NCBI RefSeq assembly: GCF_001571265.1
Contig: NZ_BCTL01000010.1
Span: 134,135-198,134 of the forward strand
Length of the DNA stretch: 64,000 nucleotides
Source: Cedecea neteri NBRC 105707 = ATCC 33855
Lineage (GTDB): Bacteria > Pseudomonadota > Gammaproteobacteria > Enterobacterales > Enterobacteriaceae
Direction of reading: 5' to 3'
Under the pieces are notes generated by a model. That model saw nothing but the letters and a program-made list of their open reading frames with translations. It was not told the origin of the DNA and did not search any database. The position numbers and the translations under genes are program-made. Shown here one piece after another: positions 38,399 through 46,980 of this stretch. Position 1 is the first letter of the stretch, and the number at the start of each line of letters is the position of its first letter.

Positions 38399-38420
38399 AT
38401 CTGTGAATTAACTCACTTTA
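38399..38420. promoter_or_regulatory. CRP site upstream of the PTS cassette
   Basis: TGTGA-ATTAAC-TCACT matches the CRP consensus TGTGA-N6-TCACA at nine of ten positions. It lies 75-90 bp before the PTS gene, suitable for activation under carbon limitation. Confidence 0.7.
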
Positions 38421-38491
38421 TTAGCCACGAACAAGCTCTAAGGTAGAGGCACGCAAGAATTGTCTCTTGTGATTACTTACGGAGCGGTAAA

Positions 38492-39799
38492 ATGAAAAAC
38501 CTGATGGCCGCATTAGAAGCCCGGCTGATGCCGCTGGCTGCCAAAATGGCGCAGCAGCGCCACCTCGGCGCCATCCGCGACGCCTATATCTCGTTCATGC
38601 CGTTTATTATCGTTGGTTCCATTCTGCTGGTGATCTCGTCCTTCCCGAGCACCCATTACCAGCAGTTTATGGCTTCTGTCTTTGGTGAGGGGTGGTCCGC
38701 CACCGTTGAGATCCCTTTTAACGCCATCTTCTCTACCATGGCAGTGTTTATCAGTTTTCTGGTGGCCTACCGGCTGGCGGAACGCTACGACATCGACAGA
38801 ATGTCATCCGGCATTTTGTCCCTCTCCTGCTTTCTGATCCTGACGCCTTTCGCGAAGCACCCGGAAGTCGGCAACCTGATCCCGATGGAGTGGCTGGGAT
38901 CGAAAGGGCTGTTTGTGGCAATGTTAGGCGCGCTGGCGAGCACGGAGCTTTTTGCCTGGATGCTGCGCCAGAACTGGGTGATCAAAATGCCGGACGGTGT
39001 CCCTCCGGCGGTGCAAAAATCCTTCGCGGCGCTCATTCCTTCGCTGCTGATTCTTATCATAGCCCTGGCGGTTCGCGTGCTGTTTGCCAAAACCGACTAC
39101 CACACTATTCATCAGTTCGTGTATGAAGTGCTGGCGACGCCTATTCGCCACTTCGGCACCTCTTATATTGGCGCGCTGTTTACCTGCTTCAGCATCACCA
39201 GCCTGTGGTCGGTGGGCATTAACTCCGGCTCAATGGTCAACGGCATCCTTCGCCCCTTCTGGATGGAAAACCAAATGGATAACCTGGCCGCCACGCAGGC
39301 CGGGATGCCGCCCCCGCACGTAGTCACTGAACAGTTTTACGACATGATTTGGATGGGTGGCGCGGGCGCTACATTATCGCTGGTGATTGCCATGCTGCTG
39401 TTCGCCCGCAGTCAGCATATCAAAAACGTTTCGCGCCTGGCCGTGGGCTCCTCCATTTTCAACATCAACGAGCCGGTGCTCTTTGGCCTGCCGGTCATCA
39501 TGAACCCCGTCATGCTGATCCCGTTCAACCTTGTGCCGCTGGTGCTGGTCACGGTGCAGTACATCGCGATGTCCATTGGCATGGTAGCCACCACCACCGG
39601 GGTGTACATCCCCTGGACGCTGCCGCCGGTCGTAAGCGGATTTATCGTCACCGGCCACCTGAGCGGCGCGGTTATCCAGCTCATTAACCTGTGCATCGGG
39701 GCGCTGATTTATCTGCCGTTCCTGAAAGTGGTCGACCGGCAATATCGGGCCAATGAATCACCGGCTCAAGTGACTGAACGTAAACCCGCCACGGAGTAG
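38492..39799 (+). CDS. PTS transporter subunit EIIC, lactose/cellobiose type
   Basis: A 435-residue inner-membrane EIIC with about ten helices. The substrate-site motif SIFNINEPVLFGLPVIMNP near residues 320-340, the N-terminal RHLGAIRDAYISFMPFIIVGSILL and GLLVGINSGSMVNGILRPFW-like segments place it with ChbC/CelB. There is no EIIA or EIIB gene nearby, so phosphoryl transfer would need partners encoded elsewhere. It leads an operon with an amidase (6-bp gap) and an aminopeptidase. The substrate is unknown; a GlcNAc-containing glycoconjugate is my inference from the neighbours. A GGAGCGGTAAA site precedes the ATG. Confidence 0.88.
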   Translation: MKNLMAALEARLMPLAAKMAQQRHLGAIRDAYISFMPFIIVGSILLVISSFPSTHYQQFMASVFGEGWSATVEIPFNAIFSTMAVFISFLVAYRLAERYDIDRMSSGILSLSCFLILTPFAKHPEVGNLIPMEWLGSKGLFVAMLGALASTELFAWMLRQNWVIKMPDGVPPAVQKSFAALIPSLLILIIALAVRVLFAKTDYHTIHQFVYEVLATPIRHFGTSYIGALFTCFSITSLWSVGINSGSMVNGILRPFWMENQMDNLAATQAGMPPPHVVTEQFYDMIWMGGAGATLSLVIAMLLFARSQHIKNVSRLAVGSSIFNINEPVLFGLPVIMNPVMLIPFNLVPLVLVTVQYIAMSIGMVATTTGVYIPWTLPPVVSGFIVTGHLSGAVIQLINLCIGALIYLPFLKVVDRQYRANESPAQVTERKPATE

Positions 39800-39805
39800 T
39801 TAAAC

Positions 39806-40774
39806 ATGACGTTATCAGCAAACTGGGGAACGATCGCCACCTGGCGTATGGCATGGGAAGGGATAGGCGAGGCCGCTGAACGCCTGCAGCAAGGCGTTCC
39901 GGCGACCGATGCCGTCGTGCACGCGGTTAAATGCGTGGAGGATTATCCCTTCTATAAATCGGTCGGTTTTGGCGGCCTGCCTAATGAACAAGGCGAAGTC
40001 GAACTCGACGCCGCCTTTATGGACGGTACCAGCCTCGCGCTCGGTGCCGTCGCCGGGGTGAAAAATATTGCTAACCCGATTTTGGTGGCAAAAGCCCTGA
40101 GCGAAGAGCGTTTCAACAGTTTCATGGTCGGCCAGGGCGCAGAAACGTGGGCCAAAGATCGGGGTTTTGAAAGCAAAACTATGCTGACCGAGCGCGCGTA
40201 CAATCATTACCTGAAGCGCAAGCGAGAAACGCTGGATCGCGGATTAAGCCCGTATACCGGGCACGACACCGTGGGCGTTATCGCCCTCGACGCCCGGCAA
40301 AGAATGGCGGTCGCCACCTCCACCAGCGGCCTGTTTATGAAACGCCCAGGTCGGGTGGGCGATTCGCCGGTCTCCGGCTCCGGCTTCTACGCCGACAGCG
40401 AAGTGGGAGCTGCTACGGCAACAGGTCTGGGAGAAGACCTGATGAAAGGCTGTATCAGCTATGAGATCGTCAGCCGTATGGCGCATGGCATGTCGCCCCA
40501 GCGTGCGGCTGAGTCCGCCGTGTACGATCTTGAAGCCAGACTGATTGCCCGCTATGGCCGGGCAGGCGACCTGTCCGTCGTCTGCATGAACAACCGGGGC
40601 GAATACGGCGCGGCGACAACCATCGACAACTTCTCCTTCTCTGTTGCCACTCCGACGCAGCCGGCCCAGGTGTTTCTCACGACCAGGGACGGCAACCGAA
40701 CGGTCATCCGCCCAGCAGACCGCGAGTGGCTGGACGCCTATAAACAGCGCATCACCGCGGAGGTAATCCAATGA
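39806..40774 (+). CDS. Glycosylasparaginase-like Ntn hydrolase
   Basis: A 322-residue protein of the N4-(beta-N-acetylglucosaminyl)-L-asparaginase / isoaspartyl peptidase family. These enzymes self-cleave before a Thr nucleophile; here the site is GHDTVGVIALD, with the Thr near residue 154. Upstream is VGFGGLPNEQGEVELDAAFMDG, downstream RVGDSPVSGSGFYAD and GAATATGLGEDLM, all family motifs. It lacks a signal peptide, so it acts in the cytoplasm, after PTS import. It overlaps the aminopeptidase start by 4 bp. Specificity between glycosyl-asparagine and isoaspartyl peptides cannot be told from the sequence. Confidence 0.85.
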   Translation: MTLSANWGTIATWRMAWEGIGEAAERLQQGVPATDAVVHAVKCVEDYPFYKSVGFGGLPNEQGEVELDAAFMDGTSLALGAVAGVKNIANPILVAKALSEERFNSFMVGQGAETWAKDRGFESKTMLTERAYNHYLKRKRETLDRGLSPYTGHDTVGVIALDARQRMAVATSTSGLFMKRPGRVGDSPVSGSGFYADSEVGAATATGLGEDLMKGCISYEIVSRMAHGMSPQRAAESAVYDLEARLIARYGRAGDLSVVCMNNRGEYGAATTIDNFSFSVATPTQPAQVFLTTRDGNRTVIRPADREWLDAYKQRITAEVIQ

Positions 40775-42213
40775 AATGTATACTCGTTTCGCCCGATGCA
40801 GCCTTTAACAATACACATCTTATCCTGTGGGACACCTCCCTGAGCCGCTGGCCAAACGCGCTGCAATCCTTGCTGGAAGAGATGTCTGCCCACGATGAAC
40901 CGCAAACCACCACGTTTGGTTTACAGGGTATCTGCGAGCGTCTGTCGCTGCTGCCCTCCGCAGAAATCGCTCAGCCAGCCGTGCTTCGCCAGCTGCTTTC
41001 CGCCGCTGAAACGCTGGTGCCCTCCCCTGTTTTGCAGCCCGTTGCGCTGGATCTCGCGGGCTTTAATCTGGCAGATGAAACCACGTTTGTTCGCCTGCGC
41101 ACTCTGCTTATTGCCTTCCTCAACCGCTTCTATCAGCTGCCGCAGCTGGGCTATCGCGAAGATGAACTGCAAAGCAACGGCGAGCTGTGGCTGATTACCG
41201 AACCCAATAATGCGCTGGCTCGCCGCCTGGCTTCCCAGGCCGAAGCCATCGCCCAGGGCATGTTGCTCTCTCGTCAGTTGGCGGATTTGCCCGCGCTGGA
41301 TTGCCGCCCGCAGGATGTGGCGCTGCAGGCTGAAACCTGGGCTCACCAGCACCCGCAAACCCAGTGTGAGATTCTGGACGAACAGGCCATTTTTGACCAC
41401 GGCCTCGGCTGCCTGCACGCCACGGGAAAAGGCAGCGTCAATCCTCCCCGATTGGTGACGTTGCGCTGGCAGGGTGCCAGCGAGGAAGCGCCGGTTTATG
41501 CCCTCGTCGGCAAAGGGATCACCTTCGATACCGGCGGGATGTGGCTGAAGGAAGGCGAAGGCATGCGCACGATGAAGTACGACATGTGCGGCGCGGCGGT
41601 GGTGTTCGGCATGATGGAAACCGTGAAACGCCTGAACCTGCCCATTAACATCGTGGCAGTCATGGCGCTGGCCGAAAACATGCCCGGCAGCACAGCAATG
41701 ATGCCGGGTGATGTCGTGCGCTCCCACGCAGGAGCAAGCGTGGAAATTATTAATACCGACGCCGAAGGACGACTGGTTCTCGCGGACGCGCTCAGCTATG
41801 CCGCAGAGCGTTTTAAGCCCGCCGAAATGATCGACGTCGCCACGCTGACCGGCGCGGTGGTTAAAGCCCTGGGCTACGACATTTCGGGATTAATGAGCAA
41901 CAATGAAGCGTTAAGCCAGCGCCTGCAGCAGGCAGGCAGTCTGACGCAGGACCGCGTCTGGCCTCTGCCGCTGGACGAAAGCTTTGACCGCCAGGTCAAA
42001 AGTGCGATTGCCGACTACACCAATACGCCCCCCAACAACGCCGCCATTGCGGTGTCCGCCGCGCAGTTTCTGAGTAAGTTCTGCCACCAGCGCCCGTGGG
42101 CGCACCTGGACGTCAGCGGCACAGCGCTGTCGCGAGGGAAATTCACCCAGGCCAGCGGCCGCCCGGCACATTTGCTGACGCAGTATTTTCTGTCGCTGTG
42201 TGAGGGGAAATAG
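40771..42213 (+). CDS. M17 (leucyl) aminopeptidase family protein
   Basis: A 480-residue metallopeptidase with the M17 catalytic core: KGITFDTGGMWLK (metal Lys and Asp), MKYDMCGAAVV, MPGDVVRSHAG and the signature NTDAEGRLVLADAL. The N-terminal domain (residues 1-170) is only weakly like PepA, so this is a separate subfamily from housekeeping PepA and PepB. It releases N-terminal amino acids from peptides in the cytoplasm. It is translationally coupled to the amidase (ATGA overlap), suggesting that both process the imported compound. Confidence 0.9.
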   Translation: MKCILVSPDAAFNNTHLILWDTSLSRWPNALQSLLEEMSAHDEPQTTTFGLQGICERLSLLPSAEIAQPAVLRQLLSAAETLVPSPVLQPVALDLAGFNLADETTFVRLRTLLIAFLNRFYQLPQLGYREDELQSNGELWLITEPNNALARRLASQAEAIAQGMLLSRQLADLPALDCRPQDVALQAETWAHQHPQTQCEILDEQAIFDHGLGCLHATGKGSVNPPRLVTLRWQGASEEAPVYALVGKGITFDTGGMWLKEGEGMRTMKYDMCGAAVVFGMMETVKRLNLPINIVAVMALAENMPGSTAMMPGDVVRSHAGASVEIINTDAEGRLVLADALSYAAERFKPAEMIDVATLTGAVVKALGYDISGLMSNNEALSQRLQQAGSLTQDRVWPLPLDESFDRQVKSAIADYTNTPPNNAAIAVSAAQFLSKFCHQRPWAHLDVSGTALSRGKFTQASGRPAHLLTQYFLSLCEGK

Positions 42214-42228
42214 CGTTCCATCAACCTA

Positions 42229-42249
42229 TAGCGCCCAAACGGGCGCTTA
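42229..42249. terminator. Shared hairpin between convergent genes
   Basis: TAGCGCCC-AAAC-GGGCGCTTA lies between the aminopeptidase and the convergent regulator, overlapping the regulator's stop codon. No T run; moderate terminator for both strands. Confidence 0.6.
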
Positions 42250-43080
42250 GCGTCTGGAATGATTAAGCTTCAGCCACGCTTCCGGCGTCAGGTTTTTCAG
42301 TCGGCTGCGGATAATCCTTTTATTGAGCAGATCTTCAAACTCCAGCAGCACCGCCCCCAGCCCCAGCCGCTTATCAAAGCGCTCGCCGTTTAACAGCGCA
42401 TCCAGCTGCTGGTGATAATTGCCCTGTCCGGCTTTTTCCAGCCAGGATTCCTGCTCCGCCGTATGTAAAGGCACGTCTAGCGCACCGGCAAGCTTCCGGG
42501 TGAACGAGCAGGGTTTTGCCGTTAAGGACAGTACGGCCAGCGGTAACCCTTCGCGTAAAAAGCCCACCAGAGGCTCCGCCACCTCTTCACTGCCGCGTTC
42601 ACGCAGCGCAACGGCCATATAACCAGAGGTTTTTTCGCTGAATACCAGCAGCTCGCCCTGCTTATGGCTAATGAGTTCCGGCAGCGGGAAGATATCCAGC
42701 ACAAAATGGCCCGGCATCTGGCTAAGCGTCGGTTTAGTCATGCGCGACTGCTGCCAGTTTTGCAGCATACGGCTGACGCTGGCGCGGGAAATCCCCTGCT
42801 GAATCAGTAAACGGGCGGCCTCGAGAAGTTCGTCAAGGGAAAGCGCGAGGCGCAGACGCAGGAACACCAGCATCGACTCCTGTTCGTGGCTTAACGCCCG
42901 ATGAATCGTATTGGGCCGATGAGACTTGTCGTAACAGTCGTCGCGCTTACGCCAGCGCCGAACGGTATCGACCGAAATGTTCAGCTCTCCCGCCAGCTCA
43001 CCGTCAGTTTTTGCGGACTCCTGAATGTACTTACGCGTACGCGGCGTTGTTGTGGCGTTGGAGTGCAGCTTTATCTCCAT
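42247..43080 (-). CDS. Transposase-like HTH protein, probable domesticated IS481-type regulator
   Basis: A 277-residue protein. Residues 27-115 form the two helix-turn-helix units of IS481-type transposases (GELAGELNISVDTVRRWRKR, then HRALSHEQESMLVFLRLRLA and GISRASVSRML). Residues 124-245 read like a decayed RNase H-fold integrase domain. An Asp is kept in FVLDIFPLP (D129). Where active enzymes have LTDNGS this protein has LTAKPCS (186-192), and where they have GKxERFxRTL it has GQGNYHQQLDALL. Two catalytic acidic residues are thus missing. No terminal inverted repeats flank the gene. It has a proper GAGG site and sits convergent to the PTS cassette, so I infer a DNA-binding regulator derived from a transposase. 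Direct proof is lacking. Confidence 0.7.
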   Translation of the reverse strand: MEIKLHSNATTTPRTRKYIQESAKTDGELAGELNISVDTVRRWRKRDDCYDKSHRPNTIHRALSHEQESMLVFLRLRLALSLDELLEAARLLIQQGISRASVSRMLQNWQQSRMTKPTLSQMPGHFVLDIFPLPELISHKQGELLVFSEKTSGYMAVALRERGSEEVAEPLVGFLREGLPLAVLSLTAKPCSFTRKLAGALDVPLHTAEQESWLEKAGQGNYHQQLDALLNGERFDKRLGLGAVLLEFEDLLNKRIIRSRLKNLTPEAWLKLNHSRR

Positions 43081-43441
43081 CGAACCTCATCCATCGGATT
43101 GAAAAGGAAAGACAACAGTATAAAAGCTTCCCCAGAATGTTACTGCGCAAATAATCAAAGTCATGCTGAAAAAGAGGCGCAAGCGATTGCTCATCAGGTA
43201 AGACCAGCATTGGCAAAAAGAGTAGCAAAATGTGCGCAAGCTAAGTGTTTCCAGGGTTAACGTCACGCATTGAAACTATTTACCCCGTAATCACTATTTA
43301 TTTCAACAGGTTATAACTAATTCAATTTTTTTGATTAAGGTCGTCAATTCTCTTCGATTTATTCTTCCGCTAAAAAGTGTGACCATAATCACATCGACGG
43401 AACAACGTCACCTTAACAGAACAACCTGCGAGAATTTAGCC
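43081..43441. other. Intergenic region upstream of ybiJ
   Basis: No gene is supported in these 361 bp. The part nearest 43080 holds the regulator's promoter; the AT-rich half from 43260 holds that of ybiJ. I found no clear palindromic operator. Confidence 0.4.
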
Positions 43442-43702
43442 ATGAAAACCATCAAATATGCTGTAGCTGCAATTGCTCTTTCTACTCTGTCTTTCGGTGC
43501 TTTCGCTGCCCAATCCGTGAACGAAGCACAGGCACAGAACCTGAATAAAATGGGTGTTGTTTCCGCAACTGGTGCAACGACTCTGGATGGCCTGGAAGCA
43601 AAACTGGCGGCTAAAGCGGAAGCAGCTGGCGCAAGCTCTTACGCAATTACCTCTGCCAACACTGAAGGTCAAATGAGCGGCACCGCGGTTATCTACAAAT
43701 AA
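43442..43702 (+). CDS. ybiJ: DUF1471 periplasmic protein YbiJ
   Basis: An 86-residue exported protein. The signal KTIKYAVAAIALSTLSFGAFA and the mature pattern NLNKMGVVSATGATTLDGLE, then GTAVIYK at the end, match E. coli YbiJ in sequence and length. It is a paralogue of McbA 5 kb upstream. Function unknown; relatives respond to stress and affect biofilm. Together with mcbA it brackets the PTS cassette. Confidence 0.93.
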   Translation: MKTIKYAVAAIALSTLSFGAFAAQSVNEAQAQNLNKMGVVSATGATTLDGLEAKLAAKAEAAGASSYAITSANTEGQMSGTAVIYK

Positions 43703-43718
43703 TCACGCGCTCAAGCAT

Positions 43719-43793
43719 TACCCTCATTGAGGCCGGTACCCTCATCGGCCTTGATAGCACTACCCTTGTTTAACCCTGATGTTACCCTTGTTT
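43719..43793. repeat. Short TACCCT repeats after ybiJ
   Basis: TACCCTCAT occurs at 43719 and 43737, and TACCCTTGTTT at 43761 and 43783. The copies are irregularly spaced (18, 24 and 22 bp). The meaning is unknown. Confidence 0.4.
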
Positions 43794-43823
43794 GCCCGCG
43801 ATGCCTGTCGCGGGCTTTTTTTT
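43794..43823 (+). terminator. Intrinsic terminator between ybiJ and ybiB
   Basis: GCCCGCGA-TGCCTG-TCGCGGGC followed by eight T is a strong hairpin. It stops ybiJ transcription just before the end of convergent ybiB. Confidence 0.92.
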
Positions 43824-43832
43824 GCTTAGTAT

Positions 43833-44795
43833 TCAGAAAACCTCATCCAGACGCGCCAGGCCAGCCTCAAGCGTCGCCACTTCGCCGGTGGCCAGCAGGC
43901 AGCAGGCCATCTGAATTTTCAGCGACTGCGGCACAGGCTCAACCCCGGCTACACAGCGCTCAATCCAGCGGGCGGTGACCGCAGGATCTTTGCCTGTCGG
44001 CAGCACGACGCCTTCCTGTTCGGTTTGCCGCTCGCTCACGATGCGGGTGCCCTGACCATCAATCAGCGTTATCTGCGGGCAGCGCTGCGGGTTGGCATAT
44101 ACCTCACCTTCCGTGCCGTGCATTAACAGCCCGCGTCCGCCGATATCGGCAAAAAACTTCGCCACTTTCGGCACATATTCCGGGTGAGAAACGCTCGCCA
44201 GACGCAGCGCGGCATCTTCCTCAAACGGCGTGGCCAGCTTCGCCAGCGTGTGCGCGCTGTTACGCACGCCCATGCGCCAACGCATCGCCAGCTGGGTTTC
44301 CATCGGCGGGCAAAGCGCACTAATCGGCAGGTAGACGGGATGATGAGACTCAAGCTTTGCCTGCGCCTGCCCGGCGTGTCGGGTCGGTTCAATGCCCAAC
44401 AGCGTAAAGATAGTTTCCGTCAGTACTCGGGTTGGATCTTCGCTCACGCCGTGGACCACAACCGGGTAGCCAAGTTTGTTGAGCAAAAGCGCCAGCAGCG
44501 GCGTGAGGTTAGCCTGCTTACGGGCGCCGTTATAGGAAGGAATGACAATCGGCATCGGCTTGTCGGGCGGCGGCGTGAGCGTAATCACATGCTGCTTCAT
44601 CGCCTCATAAAAACCGAGCATTTCCGCTTCGCCTTCGCCCTTAATACGCAGGGCAATCAGCACCCCGCCCAACTCAAGGTCAGGCACTTCGCCCTTCAGC
44701 ATATGGCTATACAATCCGCGCGCGGTATCAAAATCGAGATCTCTGGCGTGGTTTTTCCCACGGCCAATTTCTTTAATGATTTTGCGATAGTCCAT
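43833..44795 (-). CDS. ybiB: YbiB (TrpD2), nucleic-acid binding phosphoribosyltransferase homologue
   Basis: A 320-residue member of the anthranilate phosphoribosyltransferase fold (class III NP/TrpD-like). RKIIKEIGRGKNHARDLDFDTARGLYSHML is the N-terminal helical domain and IVIPSYNGARKQANLTPLLA replaces the catalytic glycine loop of TrpD. E. coli YbiB binds DNA and RNA and lacks the TrpD activity. It follows dinG after 14 bp, so it is part of the SOS-controlled dinG unit. Confidence 0.94.
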   Translation of the reverse strand: MDYRKIIKEIGRGKNHARDLDFDTARGLYSHMLKGEVPDLELGGVLIALRIKGEGEAEMLGFYEAMKQHVITLTPPPDKPMPIVIPSYNGARKQANLTPLLALLLNKLGYPVVVHGVSEDPTRVLTETIFTLLGIEPTRHAGQAQAKLESHHPVYLPISALCPPMETQLAMRWRMGVRNSAHTLAKLATPFEEDAALRLASVSHPEYVPKVAKFFADIGGRGLLMHGTEGEVYANPQRCPQITLIDGQGTRIVSERQTEQEGVVLPTGKDPAVTARWIERCVAGVEPVPQSLKIQMACCLLATGEVATLEAGLARLDEVF

Positions 44796-44809
44796 TCAGA
44801 CTCTCCTTG

Positions 44810-46969
44810 CTATTTCTTGCTCACACGTTTGCGCCGTACAGTGTGTTTCGGCGTCGTTATTATCACTTTTGCTTCCGGCGCGTCAGGCTGTTCAATCGGG
44901 AATATTGGCAGCGCGGCCAGCAGACGCTCGCCGTAGCGTTTACTCAGCAGGCGGCGATCGTAAATGACTATCTCACCATAGCAGGCGTGACTGCGAATTA
45001 AACGTCCAACTTGTTGGATCAGGTTAAAAGAGGCGCTGGGCAAACTCTGCACCTCGAAAGGATAGCGGTTAAGGCTTTTCAGCCACTCCCCTTCGGTGAC
45101 CACCACCGGGCTGTCTACCGGCGGGAAGGCAATTTTATGGATATGGACCTGGGTCAGCAGCTCGCCTTTCAGGTCCAGCCCTTCGGCGAAAGATTGCAGG
45201 CCGATAAGCACGCTGGTTTCTCCGGCCTCAACGCGCTTGCGGTGCAGCTCAACCAGCCGGTAGCGAGGCTGGTCACCCTGCACCAGCAGCATCAGCCGCA
45301 GGTCGGTAACGTGGGTTAAAAACTGCTGCATCGCCCGGCCGCTGGCAAACAATACCAACATGGCTTTGTGCTCGCCTTGTGCCAGCTGCGCGCGGAAGAA
45401 CGCCGCCATCTCGGCAATATGCTGTGCCTCGTGCTCCATCAGCGGCTCAAAGCGCATCTTCGGAATCACGATTTTACCCTGCTCGATATGGTTAAACGGC
45501 GAGTCGAGATGGATAAAGCGGTCACCCGCCTTCTCACGCAGCCCGCTCATCTCCTGCAGGCGATCAAAGCGGTTGAGCGAACGCAGCGTGGCGGAGGTCA
45601 CAATCACGTGCGGCACTTTGCGCCAGAGCATTTTCTCCAGCTGATCGCTGACGCGGATCCCCACACAGTGGAAGAACAGATGCGGCTGCCCCTCGCGGAT
45701 TTCACGCGTCACCCACTTCGACACCGGTGCGCCGGAGGCCTGCTCCATTGCCGCCAGCTTCCACAGCTTGCTCTGCGCTTCAAAAAAGCCCAGCGCCCTG
45801 TTCATCTGCAGCAGCGCCCGATGCAGTCGCACGATGTCGTGGCTGGCGGTTTTTTCGCTCAGATCGTTCAGCAACGCTTCGGAGAGACTACGCAGCGCCT
45901 CCATCAGCTTTGCCAGGCGCTGGCAAATCACCATCACCTCTTCGGGCAAGACGCCCATTTCAAAGCGATGTTCGCCTTCCCGTTCCCCCGGCAGCCAAAG
46001 GCTAACGATCGTGTTAAACGACTGCAGCAGCTCGTACACTTCGTCACAGTGATTGGTCAGACGTTCAGGCATGGTCAGCGGCGGCGGGCTTTTGGGCCGG
46101 AACTGCGCCATGCAGGTTTCCACCAGCTTGCTGAACAGGTCGAGCTGCAGGCGGCTGTAGCCCGCCGTTACCTCCGCGCTCATTTCCAGCGCGTCGCGTG
46201 CAACGTCCGCCAGATGATGCCCTTCGTCTAGCACCAGCAGCAGGTTTTTCGCTTCCGGCAGTACCGCATCGCTTTCCAGCGCCGCCATCACCAGCGCGTG
46301 GTTAGCGACCACCACTTCCGCTTCATCGATTTCCCGGCGCGCCACAAAGAATGGGCACTCTTTATACCAATGGCAGTTTCGTCCCAGGCAGCTGGCTTTG
46401 TCGGTGCTTAGCCGCCGCCAGAGATCGTCGTCAATCGCCTCGTCGGTGTGATCCCGCAGCCCGTCCCATTTATAGCCGTCGAGGCTGGCTTTAAGTTTGG
46501 CGCAGCGCTGCTGTTCGGCTTTGCTGGTCGGCGACATTTCATCGTCCAGAAACGCCAGCAGATCGCCCTGCGTAAAGTTATCTGTCGCCAGTGCGGCCAG
46601 GTTGCGCGGGCACACGTAACGCCCACGGCCAAAGGCTGCGGTAAACTTCAGGTCAGGAATGATTTTGCGCAGCAGCGGCAGGTCTTTGCTGTAAATCTGG
46701 TCCTGCAGCGCGACGTTGGCGGTGCTGACCACCAGCGTTTTTTGATCCCCTCTGGCAATAGCAATACCGGGAATCAGGTAAGAGAGGGTTTTGCCGACGC
46801 CGGTTGGCGCTTCAATAGCCAGATGCCGCCCTTCTTCACTGGCAAGGGTTTTCGCCACCTCGGCGATCATCTGCCGCTGAGGCGCTCGTGGAATAAAATC
46901 CGGGATCTGCTGCTGTAACGCCTTATACCAGGCACCTATTTGCGCTTTTTGCGCCGACGACAAAGCCAT
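44810..46969 (-). CDS. dinG: ATP-dependent DNA helicase DinG
   Basis: A 719-residue XPD-like superfamily 2 helicase with 5'-3' activity that resolves R-loops and D-loops. Walker A is EAPTGVGKTLSYLIP, the DEAH-type box is LDEGHHLAD, and iron-sulfur cysteines are in YVCPRNL and SCLGRNCHWYKECPFF. Motif VI is LIQQVGRLIRS. The length is close to E. coli DinG. A LexA-type box lies directly upstream. The type III secretion island starts 140 bp upstream of this gene. Confidence 0.96.
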   Translation of the reverse strand: MALSSAQKAQIGAWYKALQQQIPDFIPRAPQRQMIAEVAKTLASEEGRHLAIEAPTGVGKTLSYLIPGIAIARGDQKTLVVSTANVALQDQIYSKDLPLLRKIIPDLKFTAAFGRGRYVCPRNLAALATDNFTQGDLLAFLDDEMSPTSKAEQQRCAKLKASLDGYKWDGLRDHTDEAIDDDLWRRLSTDKASCLGRNCHWYKECPFFVARREIDEAEVVVANHALVMAALESDAVLPEAKNLLLVLDEGHHLADVARDALEMSAEVTAGYSRLQLDLFSKLVETCMAQFRPKSPPPLTMPERLTNHCDEVYELLQSFNTIVSLWLPGEREGEHRFEMGVLPEEVMVICQRLAKLMEALRSLSEALLNDLSEKTASHDIVRLHRALLQMNRALGFFEAQSKLWKLAAMEQASGAPVSKWVTREIREGQPHLFFHCVGIRVSDQLEKMLWRKVPHVIVTSATLRSLNRFDRLQEMSGLREKAGDRFIHLDSPFNHIEQGKIVIPKMRFEPLMEHEAQHIAEMAAFFRAQLAQGEHKAMLVLFASGRAMQQFLTHVTDLRLMLLVQGDQPRYRLVELHRKRVEAGETSVLIGLQSFAEGLDLKGELLTQVHIHKIAFPPVDSPVVVTEGEWLKSLNRYPFEVQSLPSASFNLIQQVGRLIRSHACYGEIVIYDRRLLSKRYGERLLAALPIFPIEQPDAPEAKVIITTPKHTVRRKRVSKK

Positions 46970-46980
46970 AACATCACTTC

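Noticed and set aside
42247..43080. An active insertion sequence around the transposase-like gene
   Set aside because: I saw no terminal inverted repeats or target duplications near the gene ends, and the catalytic residues appear lost.
43133..43260. Possible small gene tail ending CAQAKCFQG before ybiJ
   Set aside because: It is the end of a frame running antisense through the regulator gene; no start signal and no similarity support it.
45368..46231. A 287-codon open frame opposite dinG
   Set aside because: Antisense shadow of the helicase gene; no recognisable domain.
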